From NCBI GenBank assembly GCA_023423835.1, contig JAFAEW010000037.1, positions 1 to 9,914 of the forward strand: DNA of 9,914 nucleotides, in the 5' to 3' direction. Of the stretch, positions 1-5,970 are shown in pieces. This stretch comes from Bacteroidota bacterium (GTDB lineage Bacteria > Bacteroidota > Bacteroidia > Chitinophagales > Chitinophagaceae). Position 1 is the stretch's first letter. Each line of letters starts with the position of its first letter. Under the pieces are notes generated by a model, which searched no databases, was not told the DNA's origin, and was given only the letters and a program-made list of their open reading frames with translations. A program made the translations under genes and the position numbers.

Positions 1-327
1 GTTGCCGACTTCATTGGCAGTACCTCTCAACTGCTTGATTACGTAGCAAAAAATGATACGCCTGCATTTATAGTAGCAACGGAGACAGGCATTCTGCACC
101 AAATGCAAAAACGAGCCCCTTCCAAGACGTTTATTCCAGCTCCGCCTGATAATAGCTGCGCTTGCAATAATTGTCCTCACATGAAGCTTAATACGCTGGA
201 AAAGGTATATCTCTGTTTAAAGTATGAACTGCCTGAAATCATAATGGCGGAAGATGTTCGCATCGCTGCCTTAAAACCGATCGAACGGATGTTGGATATC
301 AGCAGAAAGGCAGGGCTGGTAAAATAG
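1..327 (+). CDS. nadA: Quinolinate synthase NadA, 3' end (5' truncated by window edge)
   Basis: This is the last 108 codons of a reading frame already open at base 1 (it begins VADFIGSTSQLLDYV) and ending at a TAG stop. NadA condenses iminoaspartate with dihydroxyacetone phosphate to give quinolinate, the de novo precursor of NAD, using an oxygen-sensitive [4Fe-4S] cluster in the cytoplasm. The visible part carries the family's C-terminal signatures: DFIGSTSQ, the FIVATETGIL strand, and the Cys-rich CACNNCPHM motif that supplies the last cluster ligand, followed by MKLNTLEK and a terminal helix ending near PIERMLDISR. The ATG at 103 is an internal methionine, not the start. The first roughly two thirds of the gene, including the other two cluster cysteines, lie outside the window. 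Only 25 bp separate it from the convergent gene downstream, and no hairpin terminator is visible between them. Identification is from motif recognition and is strong. Confidence 0.95.
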   Translation, partial: VADFIGSTSQLLDYVAKNDTPAFIVATETGILHQMQKRAPSKTFIPAPPDNSCACNNCPHMKLNTLEKVYLCLKYELPEIIMAEDVRIAALKPIERMLDISRKAGLVK

Positions 328-352
328 GGCATCTGAAATAAATATTAATAAT

Positions 353-1123
353 TTATCTAATATTAAAATCTTCCTCTTTTAGTTCTCTTAAGACTTGCAT
401 GTCACCGTTTTTGTAAAGCTTGTACATTTCCTGAATATAAAACCCAAATTCAAGGTCATTAAGATTTACCAGAAATTCGTAAGGGGGTCGGGCCACTATC
501 ATGAAGCTGTCCAGGGACACTCCTTTAAGCGGGGTTAGTTTTTGTACGAGGAATTTCGTAAAACGGTGATTGATGTATTTTTCTTCCTCCTCCCTGATCA
601 ACCGGTCCTGGAAAGTTTGCATTTGCCTGTTTCTTCTGAATCTGAACATGTTGATAAGCTCAGCAAGATCAATTCCAACGGTTACACTACCGGGAACATA
701 GGTTGAGGGAGAGGCGGACGACAATTTGATGCCGGGCTTTTTATAGTTGAATATTTTCGCATATTCCTCACGGTTTTGGATAGAATCTGCAGTATAACTC
801 CTATTTTGGACTCTCACTTCAGGAAGCCAGTTTGAATTTACATAAATAGCGATTTCGAAATTTGAAATATCTGAAATCGTATCTACGGGAAATCTCTGCG
901 TGCTCTTACCGAGGTAGGTGAAAAAGACTGAATCATTTGGGATTATTTGCAGGATAAATCTTCCCAGGCTGTCGGTCGTTGATTGTCCTCCCGATGTTGT
1001 TTGTGCCATCACTCCTTCAACAGGATGACGATTGAAGTTGTCGTAAACGATACCTTTCAGCTGTTTCTGAGAAAATAGTTGCAGGGAAATTATTAGAAAT
1101 AAGCAAAGCAATAGTCCTTTCAA
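353..1123 (-). CDS. Secreted protein with carboxypeptidase-D regulatory-like domain, function unknown
   Basis: This 256-residue protein starts with a typical exported N-terminus (MKGLLLCLFLIISLQLFSQ, cleavage probably near residue 19). Residues about 20-105 resemble the carboxypeptidase-D regulatory-like beta-sandwich: LKGIVYD, then PVEGVMAQTTSGG, then STTDSLGRFIL. This domain is widespread in exported Bacteroidota proteins. The C-terminal half is different and mostly helical. It has a YTADSIQNREEYAKIFNYKKPG segment, a charged stretch (FRFRRNRQMQTFQ to REEEEKYINHRF), and a closing segment with RPPYEFL and YIQEMYKLYKNG. I recognise the general family from Bacteroidota genomes but not a function; a periplasmic or envelope location is inferred. 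The start is a TTG (bases 1121-1123), the only plausible one because a TAA lies four codons upstream and the signal peptide begins there. It lies 97 bp downstream of mnmG on the same strand and may be read through from it. Its stop converges on nadA. Confidence 0.8.
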   Translation of the reverse strand: MKGLLLCLFLIISLQLFSQKQLKGIVYDNFNRHPVEGVMAQTTSGGQSTTDSLGRFILQIIPNDSVFFTYLGKSTQRFPVDTISDISNFEIAIYVNSNWLPEVRVQNRSYTADSIQNREEYAKIFNYKKPGIKLSSASPSTYVPGSVTVGIDLAELINMFRFRRNRQMQTFQDRLIREEEEKYINHRFTKFLVQKLTPLKGVSLDSFMIVARPPYEFLVNLNDLEFGFYIQEMYKLYKNGDMQVLRELKEEDFNIR

Positions 1124-1220
1124 ACCTGATATTTATTTGTAATATTAAGGATAAGAAAACGAATAAAATGGAAGATTTGGTTAAACTTCCAGCCGTAGTT
1201 AACCTGTCTCCCGCATTCGG

Positions 1221-3101
1221 TTATCGTCCCATATAGACCATTAGTATCTGGACGTCGCTCGGATTTACACCGCTGATTCTGCTTGCCTGCCCGATTGTTC
1301 TTGGCTTTACCTTTTTAAATTTTTGTAAAGCCTCAGAGCTGATGGCTGAAATTTTATCGTAATTGAAGCTGTCCGGAATTACGAGATCTTCGAGCACTGA
1401 AAGTTTTATGACCATTTCTTGTTCCTTTTCGATATACCGTTCATACTTTACCTGAATTTCGGCTTGCTGTAATTGATCAAAACTGAAACTTCTGGTTTCT
1501 TGTTCCAGAATTTCTGAAAGGGGCAGTAACTGCCGGATGTCAATGTTTGGTCTTAGTAATATCTGTAAAGCCTTTTGTTTTCCGGAGATCGGGGATGAAC
1601 CGATCGTATTCAAAAAGGGATTCACCTGAGACGGGTCGAAATAAGTATTATTGAGGATCGATTTTATCTTTTCAACGGCTCTTTGTTTGTCTTCAACCTT
1701 TTGCATCCTTTCATGATCAGCCAGACCCAGCTGATGGCTGAGCGGCGTTAGTCTCAGGTCTGCGTTATCCTGTCGAAGAAGGGTACGAAATTCTGCCCTG
1801 CTTGTAAACATTCTATAGGGCTCATCTGTTCCTTTACTGATAAGGTCATCGATCAAAACACCGATATAGGCATCGCTTCTCTTAAGGATCACGGGATCGA
1901 GTTCGTTAATGAGTTGATGCGCGTTGATACCCGCCATAATTCCCTGGCAGGCCGCCTCTTCATATCCCGTGGTGCCGTTGACCTGTCCCGCGAAGAACAA
2001 ATTATGTATCCCTTTGGTTTCGAGTGTGTGTTTAAGTTGGGTAGGAGGAAAATAATCGTATTCAATGGCATAACCCGGTCTGAACATTCGTGCATTTTCA
2101 AAACCCGGAATTTTTTTCATTGCTTCAAACTGTACTTCTTCGGGAAGGGACGTTGAAAAACCGTTTACGTAAATCTCCAACGTATGAAATCCTTCCGGTT
2201 CAACAAAAATCTGATGCCTGTCACGGCCTGAAAACCGGTTAATTTTATCTTCGATACTCGGACAATACCTCGGTCCCACCCCATCAATCCTTCCCGCATA
2301 CATTGGGCTTCGATCAAATCCTGTTTTCAATATCTCATGCACTTCCGGATTGGTGAAGGTGATGAAGCAACTCCGTTGATCCTTCGCTTTAAGCCTTGGT
2401 ATTTCGAGATAGGAAAAGCCTGTTATTTCTTCGTCCCCTTTTTGTTCTTCCATTTTCGAATAGTTGAGACTTCTGCCATCCACTCGCGGAGGCGTTCCGG
2501 TTTTTAGCCTGTCGCTTTCGAATCCTAAGGAAACAAGTTGTTCGGTAATGCCGGTTGCAGCCTTCTCCGCCATTCTACCGCCACCAAATTGTTGTTCTCC
2601 CACATGAATAATGCCGTTCAGGAAGGTTCCGTTAGTTAAAACCACCGCTTTTCCTTCAATCTGGTGTCCCATTCCCGTGATCACACCGGTTGCGCGGTCA
2701 TTTTTCACGAGAATACCTTTAACCATGTCCTGGTAAAAGTGAATGTTTTTATTTTCCTCGAGTAATTCACGCCATGTGGCAGAAAATAGCATCCGGTCGC
2801 TCTGCGCCCTTGGACTCCACATCGCAGGTCCTTTACTTTTATTCAGCATCCGGAATTGAATCATGCTTTTATCCGTGACAATACCACTCAATCCACCGAG
2901 TGCATCTATTTCTCTCACGATTTGACCTTTCGCAATACCTCCCATTGCCGGATTGCAACTCATTTGTGCAATCGTTTGCAAATTCATGGTTACCAAAAGT
3001 ACTTTACTTCCCATATTGGCTGCTGCGGCTGCCGCTTCACAACCAGCATGGCCTGCGCCTACTACTATCACATCATAAACCGGGAACAATCCTTTATTCA
3101 T
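1221..3101 (-). CDS. mnmG: tRNA uridine-5-carboxymethylaminomethyl modification enzyme MnmG (GidA)
   Basis: MnmG, with its partner MnmE, installs the carboxymethylaminomethyl group at C5 of wobble uridine 34 in several tRNAs, using FAD, NADH and methylene-tetrahydrofolate. The 626-residue length matches the family (about 630). Visible features in order are the FAD-binding Rossmann motif GAGHAG (residues 15-20), QMSCNPAMGGIAKGQ with conserved Cys49, KGPAMWSPRAQ (90-100), LKTGTPPRVDG (199-209), GPRYCPSIEDK with conserved Cys280 (276-286), HQIFVEPEG, the FAD-contacting stretch around GQVNGTTGYEEAA (372-384), and MFTSRAEFRTLLRQDNAD. The C-terminal helical region that binds tRNA and MnmE ends with IGQASRISGVNPSDVQIL. 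The ATG at 3099-3101 places the Rossmann strand at the expected distance from the N-terminus. The gene follows ybeY on the same strand after 97 bp holding a parS-like site, so the two may be co-transcribed. mnmE is not in the window. No frameshift or missing key residue is seen. Confidence 0.98.
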   Translation of the reverse strand: MNKGLFPVYDVIVVGAGHAGCEAAAAAANMGSKVLLVTMNLQTIAQMSCNPAMGGIAKGQIVREIDALGGLSGIVTDKSMIQFRMLNKSKGPAMWSPRAQSDRMLFSATWRELLEENKNIHFYQDMVKGILVKNDRATGVITGMGHQIEGKAVVLTNGTFLNGIIHVGEQQFGGGRMAEKAATGITEQLVSLGFESDRLKTGTPPRVDGRSLNYSKMEEQKGDEEITGFSYLEIPRLKAKDQRSCFITFTNPEVHEILKTGFDRSPMYAGRIDGVGPRYCPSIEDKINRFSGRDRHQIFVEPEGFHTLEIYVNGFSTSLPEEVQFEAMKKIPGFENARMFRPGYAIEYDYFPPTQLKHTLETKGIHNLFFAGQVNGTTGYEEAACQGIMAGINAHQLINELDPVILKRSDAYIGVLIDDLISKGTDEPYRMFTSRAEFRTLLRQDNADLRLTPLSHQLGLADHERMQKVEDKQRAVEKIKSILNNTYFDPSQVNPFLNTIGSSPISGKQKALQILLRPNIDIRQLLPLSEILEQETRSFSFDQLQQAEIQVKYERYIEKEQEMVIKLSVLEDLVIPDSFNYDKISAISSEALQKFKKVKPRTIGQASRISGVNPSDVQILMVYMGR

Positions 3102-3173
3102 GCCGCGAAGTTATTTTAGAAATGAAAATGGAGGTGAGGTTTGGCGTTTTTTTAATTTTTTGACATATGGATG

Positions 3174-3189
3174 TGTTCCACGTGAAACG
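3174..3189. other. parS-like ParB binding site, intergenic copy
   Basis: The 16 bases TGTTCCACGTGAAACG match the widely conserved bacterial parS consensus TGTTNCACGTGAAACA at every fixed position except the last. parS is the centromere-like sequence on which the CTP-dependent clamp ParB loads, for chromosome segregation with ParA and for SMC recruitment. It lies between mnmG and ybeY, upstream of the mnmG start. Its centre is 42 bp from the centre of a second, perfect copy. The match is seen directly; the function is inferred from the consensus. Confidence 0.8.
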
Positions 3190-3200
3190 GTTTGCTTGAT

Positions 3201-3656
3201 TTAGCTGCGCGGTTTTGTTTCACGTGAAACATTTTCCTGAAACAAGGAAATGTATTGGTTTTCCTTCGTTCTCATTTCTCTAATGTCGTTTTCAAGATGA
3301 TCGTCAAATCCACACAAATGAAGTGCTCCATGAAAGATGACCCGGAGAAGTTCGGTTTTAAATTTTTCGCGGTGTAAGCTGGCGTTTTCGCGAACGCGAT
3401 CGAGACTGATGTAAATTTCCGCTTCGACCGGTTGTTTTTCCTCATGAAGTGGAAAGGTTAATATGTCTGTATAGTAATCGTGGTTTAGGGCAGACCTGTT
3501 TAGTTGAAGCAGGTATTCATCCGAACAAAAAATATAATCGAGCCGTCTTAATTGAGTTTTCTCGAGTTGAAACAGATTGTTAATGAAGTCTTTCAGCTTG
3601 TTTTTTTGTTCAAAGCGAAATATTCTATCTTCTGAATGAAAATATACTTTTTGCAC
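3201..3656 (-). CDS. ybeY: Endoribonuclease YbeY (rRNA maturation factor)
   Basis: YbeY is a small metal-dependent endoribonuclease involved in 16S rRNA 3'-end maturation and ribosome quality control. The 151-residue length is normal. The metal-binding signature is FHGALHLCGFDDH (residues 108-120), with His109 and His113 as the first two ligands. The spacing to the last histidine is one residue longer than the classical H-x3-H-x5-H, so Asp118, Asp119 or His120 may be the third ligand. Bacteroidota homologues commonly have an Asp here, as far as I recall. Other family features are LNHDYYTDILTFP (57-69), AEIYISLDRVRENA (78-91), and the EMRTKENQY helix after the metal site. The start is GTG (3654-3656): a TAA lies four codons upstream and there is no earlier ATG. 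The extreme C-terminus (NVSRET) is encoded by a perfect parS site and falls beyond the conserved fold. It is divergent from feoA and upstream of mnmG. Confidence 0.93.
   Translation of the reverse strand: MQKVYFHSEDRIFRFEQKNKLKDFINNLFQLEKTQLRRLDYIFCSDEYLLQLNRSALNHDYYTDILTFPLHEEKQPVEAEIYISLDRVRENASLHREKFKTELLRVIFHGALHLCGFDDHLENDIREMRTKENQYISLFQENVSRETKPRS
3216..3231. other. parS ParB binding site, perfect copy inside the 3' end of ybeY
   Basis: The 16 bases TGTTTCACGTGAAACA form a perfect palindrome identical to the canonical parS sequence bound by ParB/Spo0J proteins across many bacterial phyla. The site lies in the coding sequence of ybeY near its stop, where on the minus strand it encodes the residues NVSRET. 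Together with the near-perfect copy at 3174-3189 it makes a closely spaced pair (centres 42 bp apart). A chance 16-bp perfect match in 10 kb is very unlikely. No parA, parB or origin genes lie in the window, so the segregation role is inferred. Confidence 0.92.
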
Positions 3657-3705
3657 CGTTCTGTTTTACTTCCAAAATTCGTAAATAATATCAGGTTTAA
3701 CCGAC

Positions 3706-3713
3706 TATATTTG
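3706..3713 (+). promoter_or_regulatory. Possible Bacteroidota -7 promoter element for feoA-nadD
   Basis: TATATTTG fits the TAnnTTTG -7 element used by the Bacteroidota primary sigma factor. It ends 11 bp before the feoA ATG, so transcription would begin only a few bases before the start codon and give a nearly leaderless message. I see no convincing TTTG -33 element at the usual 19-bp distance, which lowers confidence. Confidence 0.4.
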
Positions 3714-3724
3714 AATTTTGAAAT

Positions 3725-3961
3725 ATGAGGAGATTATCACAAATAGAAGTTGGGAAAAAGGTGGTGATTCATTCGTTTGAGAGCGACGACCTTTTTATAA
3801 AGCTGATGGAGATGGGATGTGTTCCCGGGGAAGTGGTTTTTATTCGCACAAAAGCGCCGCTTGGTGATCCAATCTCAATTATCGTAGCCGGATATAACCT
3901 GAGTCTCAGGTTAAATGAAGCTGATCATATATTCGTTGAAGAAATAGAAGTGCCGGTTTAA
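3725..3961 (+). CDS. feoA: FeoA-like small SH3-fold protein
   Basis: This 78-residue cytoplasmic protein matches the FeoA domain pattern: an N-terminal LSQIEVGKKVVI, the LMEMGCVPGEVV core (residues 27-38), PLGDPISIIVAGYNLSLR (45-62), and a closing EADHIFVEE. FeoA is a small SH3-like partner of the ferrous iron permease FeoB, thought to modulate its activity. The same fold also occurs as the C-terminal metal-sensing domain of DtxR-type regulators, but no DNA-binding domain is present here. feoB is not adjacent: the next gene is nadD, two bases after the stop. The role in iron uptake is therefore inferred from the family alone. The start is an ATG with a possible TAnnTTTG promoter element close upstream. 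It is divergent from ybeY with a 68-bp gap. The length is typical and the domain looks intact. Confidence 0.85.
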   Translation: MRRLSQIEVGKKVVIHSFESDDLFIKLMEMGCVPGEVVFIRTKAPLGDPISIIVAGYNLSLRLNEADHIFVEEIEVPV

Positions 3962-3963
3962 TC

Positions 3964-4533
3964 ATGGAGATCGGATTATATTTCGGTTCGTTTAATCCCA
4001 TTCATATCGGTCATTTGATCATTGCAAGTCATGTTTGTAATAAAACTCCCGTTGGAAAGGTATGGTTCGTGGTTTCGCCGCAAAATCCGTTTAAAAATTC
4101 TTCCCAGTTGCTGAATGAATACGACCGTTTGCACCTTGTGAATCTGGCGCTCGAGGACGATCCCCGGTTTCAGTCCACTAATATTGAATTTTCACTTCCG
4201 CGTCCCTCCTACACAATTGATACGCTGATTTACCTTGAAGAGAAATTTCCGCAACACAAATTCTCTCTTGTTATGGGATCGGACAGCTGGCAGAATTTTA
4301 AATCCTGGAAAAATTATGATCAGATTCTCAAGGTCTATAGAGTTACCGTTTATGAACGGCCCGGTTTTCCCGTAAAAACCCCTCATGAAAACCTGGTAGT
4401 CTTAAAAGACGCTCCTTTATTGCAGATATCTGCCTCATACATAAGAAGCCTGTTGAAAGAGAAGAAGTCCGTACGCTACCTGGTTCCTCCAAAAGTGGAA
4501 GAGGAAATTCTCAACAGTGGTTACTTTCAGTAG
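3964..4533 (+). CDS. nadD: Nicotinate-nucleotide adenylyltransferase NadD
   Basis: NadD transfers AMP from ATP to nicotinate mononucleotide to make deamido-NAD, a step shared by the de novo and salvage routes to NAD. The 189-residue protein shows the nucleotidyltransferase signature GSFNPIHIGHL, with the HxGH catalytic motif at residues 14-17. It also has the family strand MGSDSWQNFKSWKNYDQIL (104-122) and the C-terminal ATP-binding ISASYIR motif (155-161), followed by a VRYLVPPKVEEEI tail. All are in the expected order and the length is normal. The ATG lies 2 bp after the feoA stop, so the two genes are almost certainly on one transcript. The gene ends in tandem TAG codons (4531-4536), and its end is only 3 bp from the stop of the convergent chrA gene. 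NadA, the earlier enzyme of the pathway, is encoded at the left edge of the window but in a different transcription unit. Confidence 0.97.
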   Translation: MEIGLYFGSFNPIHIGHLIIASHVCNKTPVGKVWFVVSPQNPFKNSSQLLNEYDRLHLVNLALEDDPRFQSTNIEFSLPRPSYTIDTLIYLEEKFPQHKFSLVMGSDSWQNFKSWKNYDQILKVYRVTVYERPGFPVKTPHENLVVLKDAPLLQISASYIRSLLKEKKSVRYLVPPKVEEEILNSGYFQ

Positions 4534-4536
4534 TAG

Positions 4537-5823
4537 TCAAAAAACTACCCCGAGAATAAGGCAGGCGAGCACAATGTAAGGGGGCCTTAATTTCGTATAA
4601 GTAAGGAGTAAAAACACGCCGATAACCACAAGAATGTTTATATACGGCAATAGGGTTTGATCAAGGATATCAAAGGAAATGTCTTTCATTAAAAATAAGG
4701 TGGCGCCGATCATGATTCCTACGACCGCGGCATTAATTCCCTCGAGCGAGCGGAATACAATTGCATACCGTTTTATATTTTGCCAGACCGGGAAAAAGAA
4801 TAACACGAGCAGCGCACTAGGTAAGAAAATGCCGACCGATGCAATCAATATTCCTAAAAGCTGCATCTGGGGTTGTGGAGAGTGATCTTTTAAGGCCATT
4901 CCACCTACAAACGCTCCCACAGAAAAGACAGGGCCGGGAATAGCTCTCACCATGCCGGATCCTGTAAGAAAATTTTCGCGACTCATTGAAATTACACCCG
5001 GATTTTGCTGTTCAATTTTTGGAGAGGTGGGACGAACTACGTATTGCTGATACATCATCGGAATCAGTACATCTCCTCCGCCAAAGACAAGGCTTCCGAA
5101 ACGGTAGAAATTCTCAAACAGGTTAAAAACAGCGCGGTTTGGCCATTCCTGTTTTCTCGCCTTTTCACTGACGAAAGCGGCAATCGCAAAGACCGAAAGA
5201 AAGATCAGTATGTTGCCGTATTTTATTTTATTTCTCGGACCTTCCTTTTGCGGGATTCTCCGGTCACTGAAATTGGTTGCAATTCCGCCTAAAACAATCA
5301 CTGCAGGAAAAATCCAGGGCGATTTGAACAACACAAAAGTAGCAGCGGCCGCAATTACCATGATAATTCTCGTGATCGTATTCTGAATGGAGATCTTAGA
5401 CATCTTATAGGCAGAAAAGGCAACGAAGCCAATCGCCATCGGTTGAATAAACTTGAAAATCTGTATGTAAGATGAAGAAGATTCGCTGTCCATGTAGTTT
5501 AGCAGGAATGACAAGGCTCCCATTATTGTACAGGCCGGTAATATCCACACCAAAAGTGTTAAAAGGGCGAGCGGTAATCCTCCCCGTTTGTAGCCGATAA
5601 GCGTTATTGTCTGCGTTGAGGAAGCGCCCGGAAGCATTTGACAAAACGCATTGTATTCCAAAAGCTCTTTTTCGGAAACATCCTTTCGTTCAGATACAAA
5701 AGTGCGCAACATCATCGCCATATGTCCCTGCGGACCTCCGAAGGCGGTGATGCTGTAAAGGAAAACTGCCTTTAGAAAAGATATATGTTTAACAAGTACC
5801 AAACGAAGGAAGTTATGAAGCAA
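4537..5823 (-). CDS. chrA: ChrA-family (chromate transporter family) membrane protein, two-domain form
   Basis: This 428-residue polytopic inner-membrane protein belongs to the ChrA (CHR) superfamily, whose studied members export chromate. It has the long form made of two homologous halves. The first half contains FGGPQGHMAMM (residues 28-38) and LPGASSTQT (64-72). The second half repeats the pattern with FGGGDVLIPMM (247-257) and AIPGPVFSVGAFVGG (294-308). Long hydrophobic segments occupy most of both halves, with a polar linker near residues 185-201. Many family members are named from sequence only, so the substrate (chromate, sulfate or another anion) is not established. The start is taken as TTG (5821-5823), giving a short tail before the first conserved motif. 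The frame stays open about 25 codons further upstream but has no ATG, GTG or TTG there. It lies downstream of the rho terminator and converges on nadD. Confidence 0.88.
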   Translation of the reverse strand: MLHNFLRLVLVKHISFLKAVFLYSITAFGGPQGHMAMMLRTFVSERKDVSEKELLEYNAFCQMLPGASSTQTITLIGYKRGGLPLALLTLLVWILPACTIMGALSFLLNYMDSESSSSYIQIFKFIQPMAIGFVAFSAYKMSKISIQNTITRIIMVIAAAATFVLFKSPWIFPAVIVLGGIATNFSDRRIPQKEGPRNKIKYGNILIFLSVFAIAAFVSEKARKQEWPNRAVFNLFENFYRFGSLVFGGGDVLIPMMYQQYVVRPTSPKIEQQNPGVISMSRENFLTGSGMVRAIPGPVFSVGAFVGGMALKDHSPQPQMQLLGILIASVGIFLPSALLVLFFFPVWQNIKRYAIVFRSLEGINAAVVGIMIGATLFLMKDISFDILDQTLLPYINILVVIGVFLLLTYTKLRPPYIVLACLILGVVF

Positions 5824-5915
5824 TTTAACTAAGAAAAATGAAATGTATGAAAAAAATGAATATACAAAAAGGTTACATATTATAACAATACTTAATATTT
5901 ATTTCGGTCGGCAAA

Positions 5916-5942
5916 CAAAAAAGCCGGATTAGAGTCCGGCTT
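5916..5942 (-). terminator. Intrinsic terminator after rho
   Basis: On the minus strand an 8-bp stem (AAGCCGGA paired with TCCGGCTT, six GC-rich core pairs) encloses a 6-nt loop and runs straight into a T-rich tract (six Ts, then GTTTG). It starts 28 bp after the rho stop codon and lies before chrA. It would separate the rho and chrA transcripts. The plus strand lacks a matching T-run, so it appears to be one-directional. Confidence 0.85.
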
Positions 5943-5970
5943 GTAAAATATTGAAATCAAGATCGGATTT

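Noticed and set aside
1179..1204. Inverted repeat GGTTAA/TTAACC downstream of mnmG, considered as a terminator.
   Set aside because: The stem is only 6 AT-rich pairs with a 14-nt loop and no following T-run on the minus strand.
3102..3236. Origin of replication next to the parS pair.
   Set aside because: No DnaA-box cluster (TTATCCACA type), AT-rich unwinding repeats or dnaA gene is visible here; parS alone does not define an origin.
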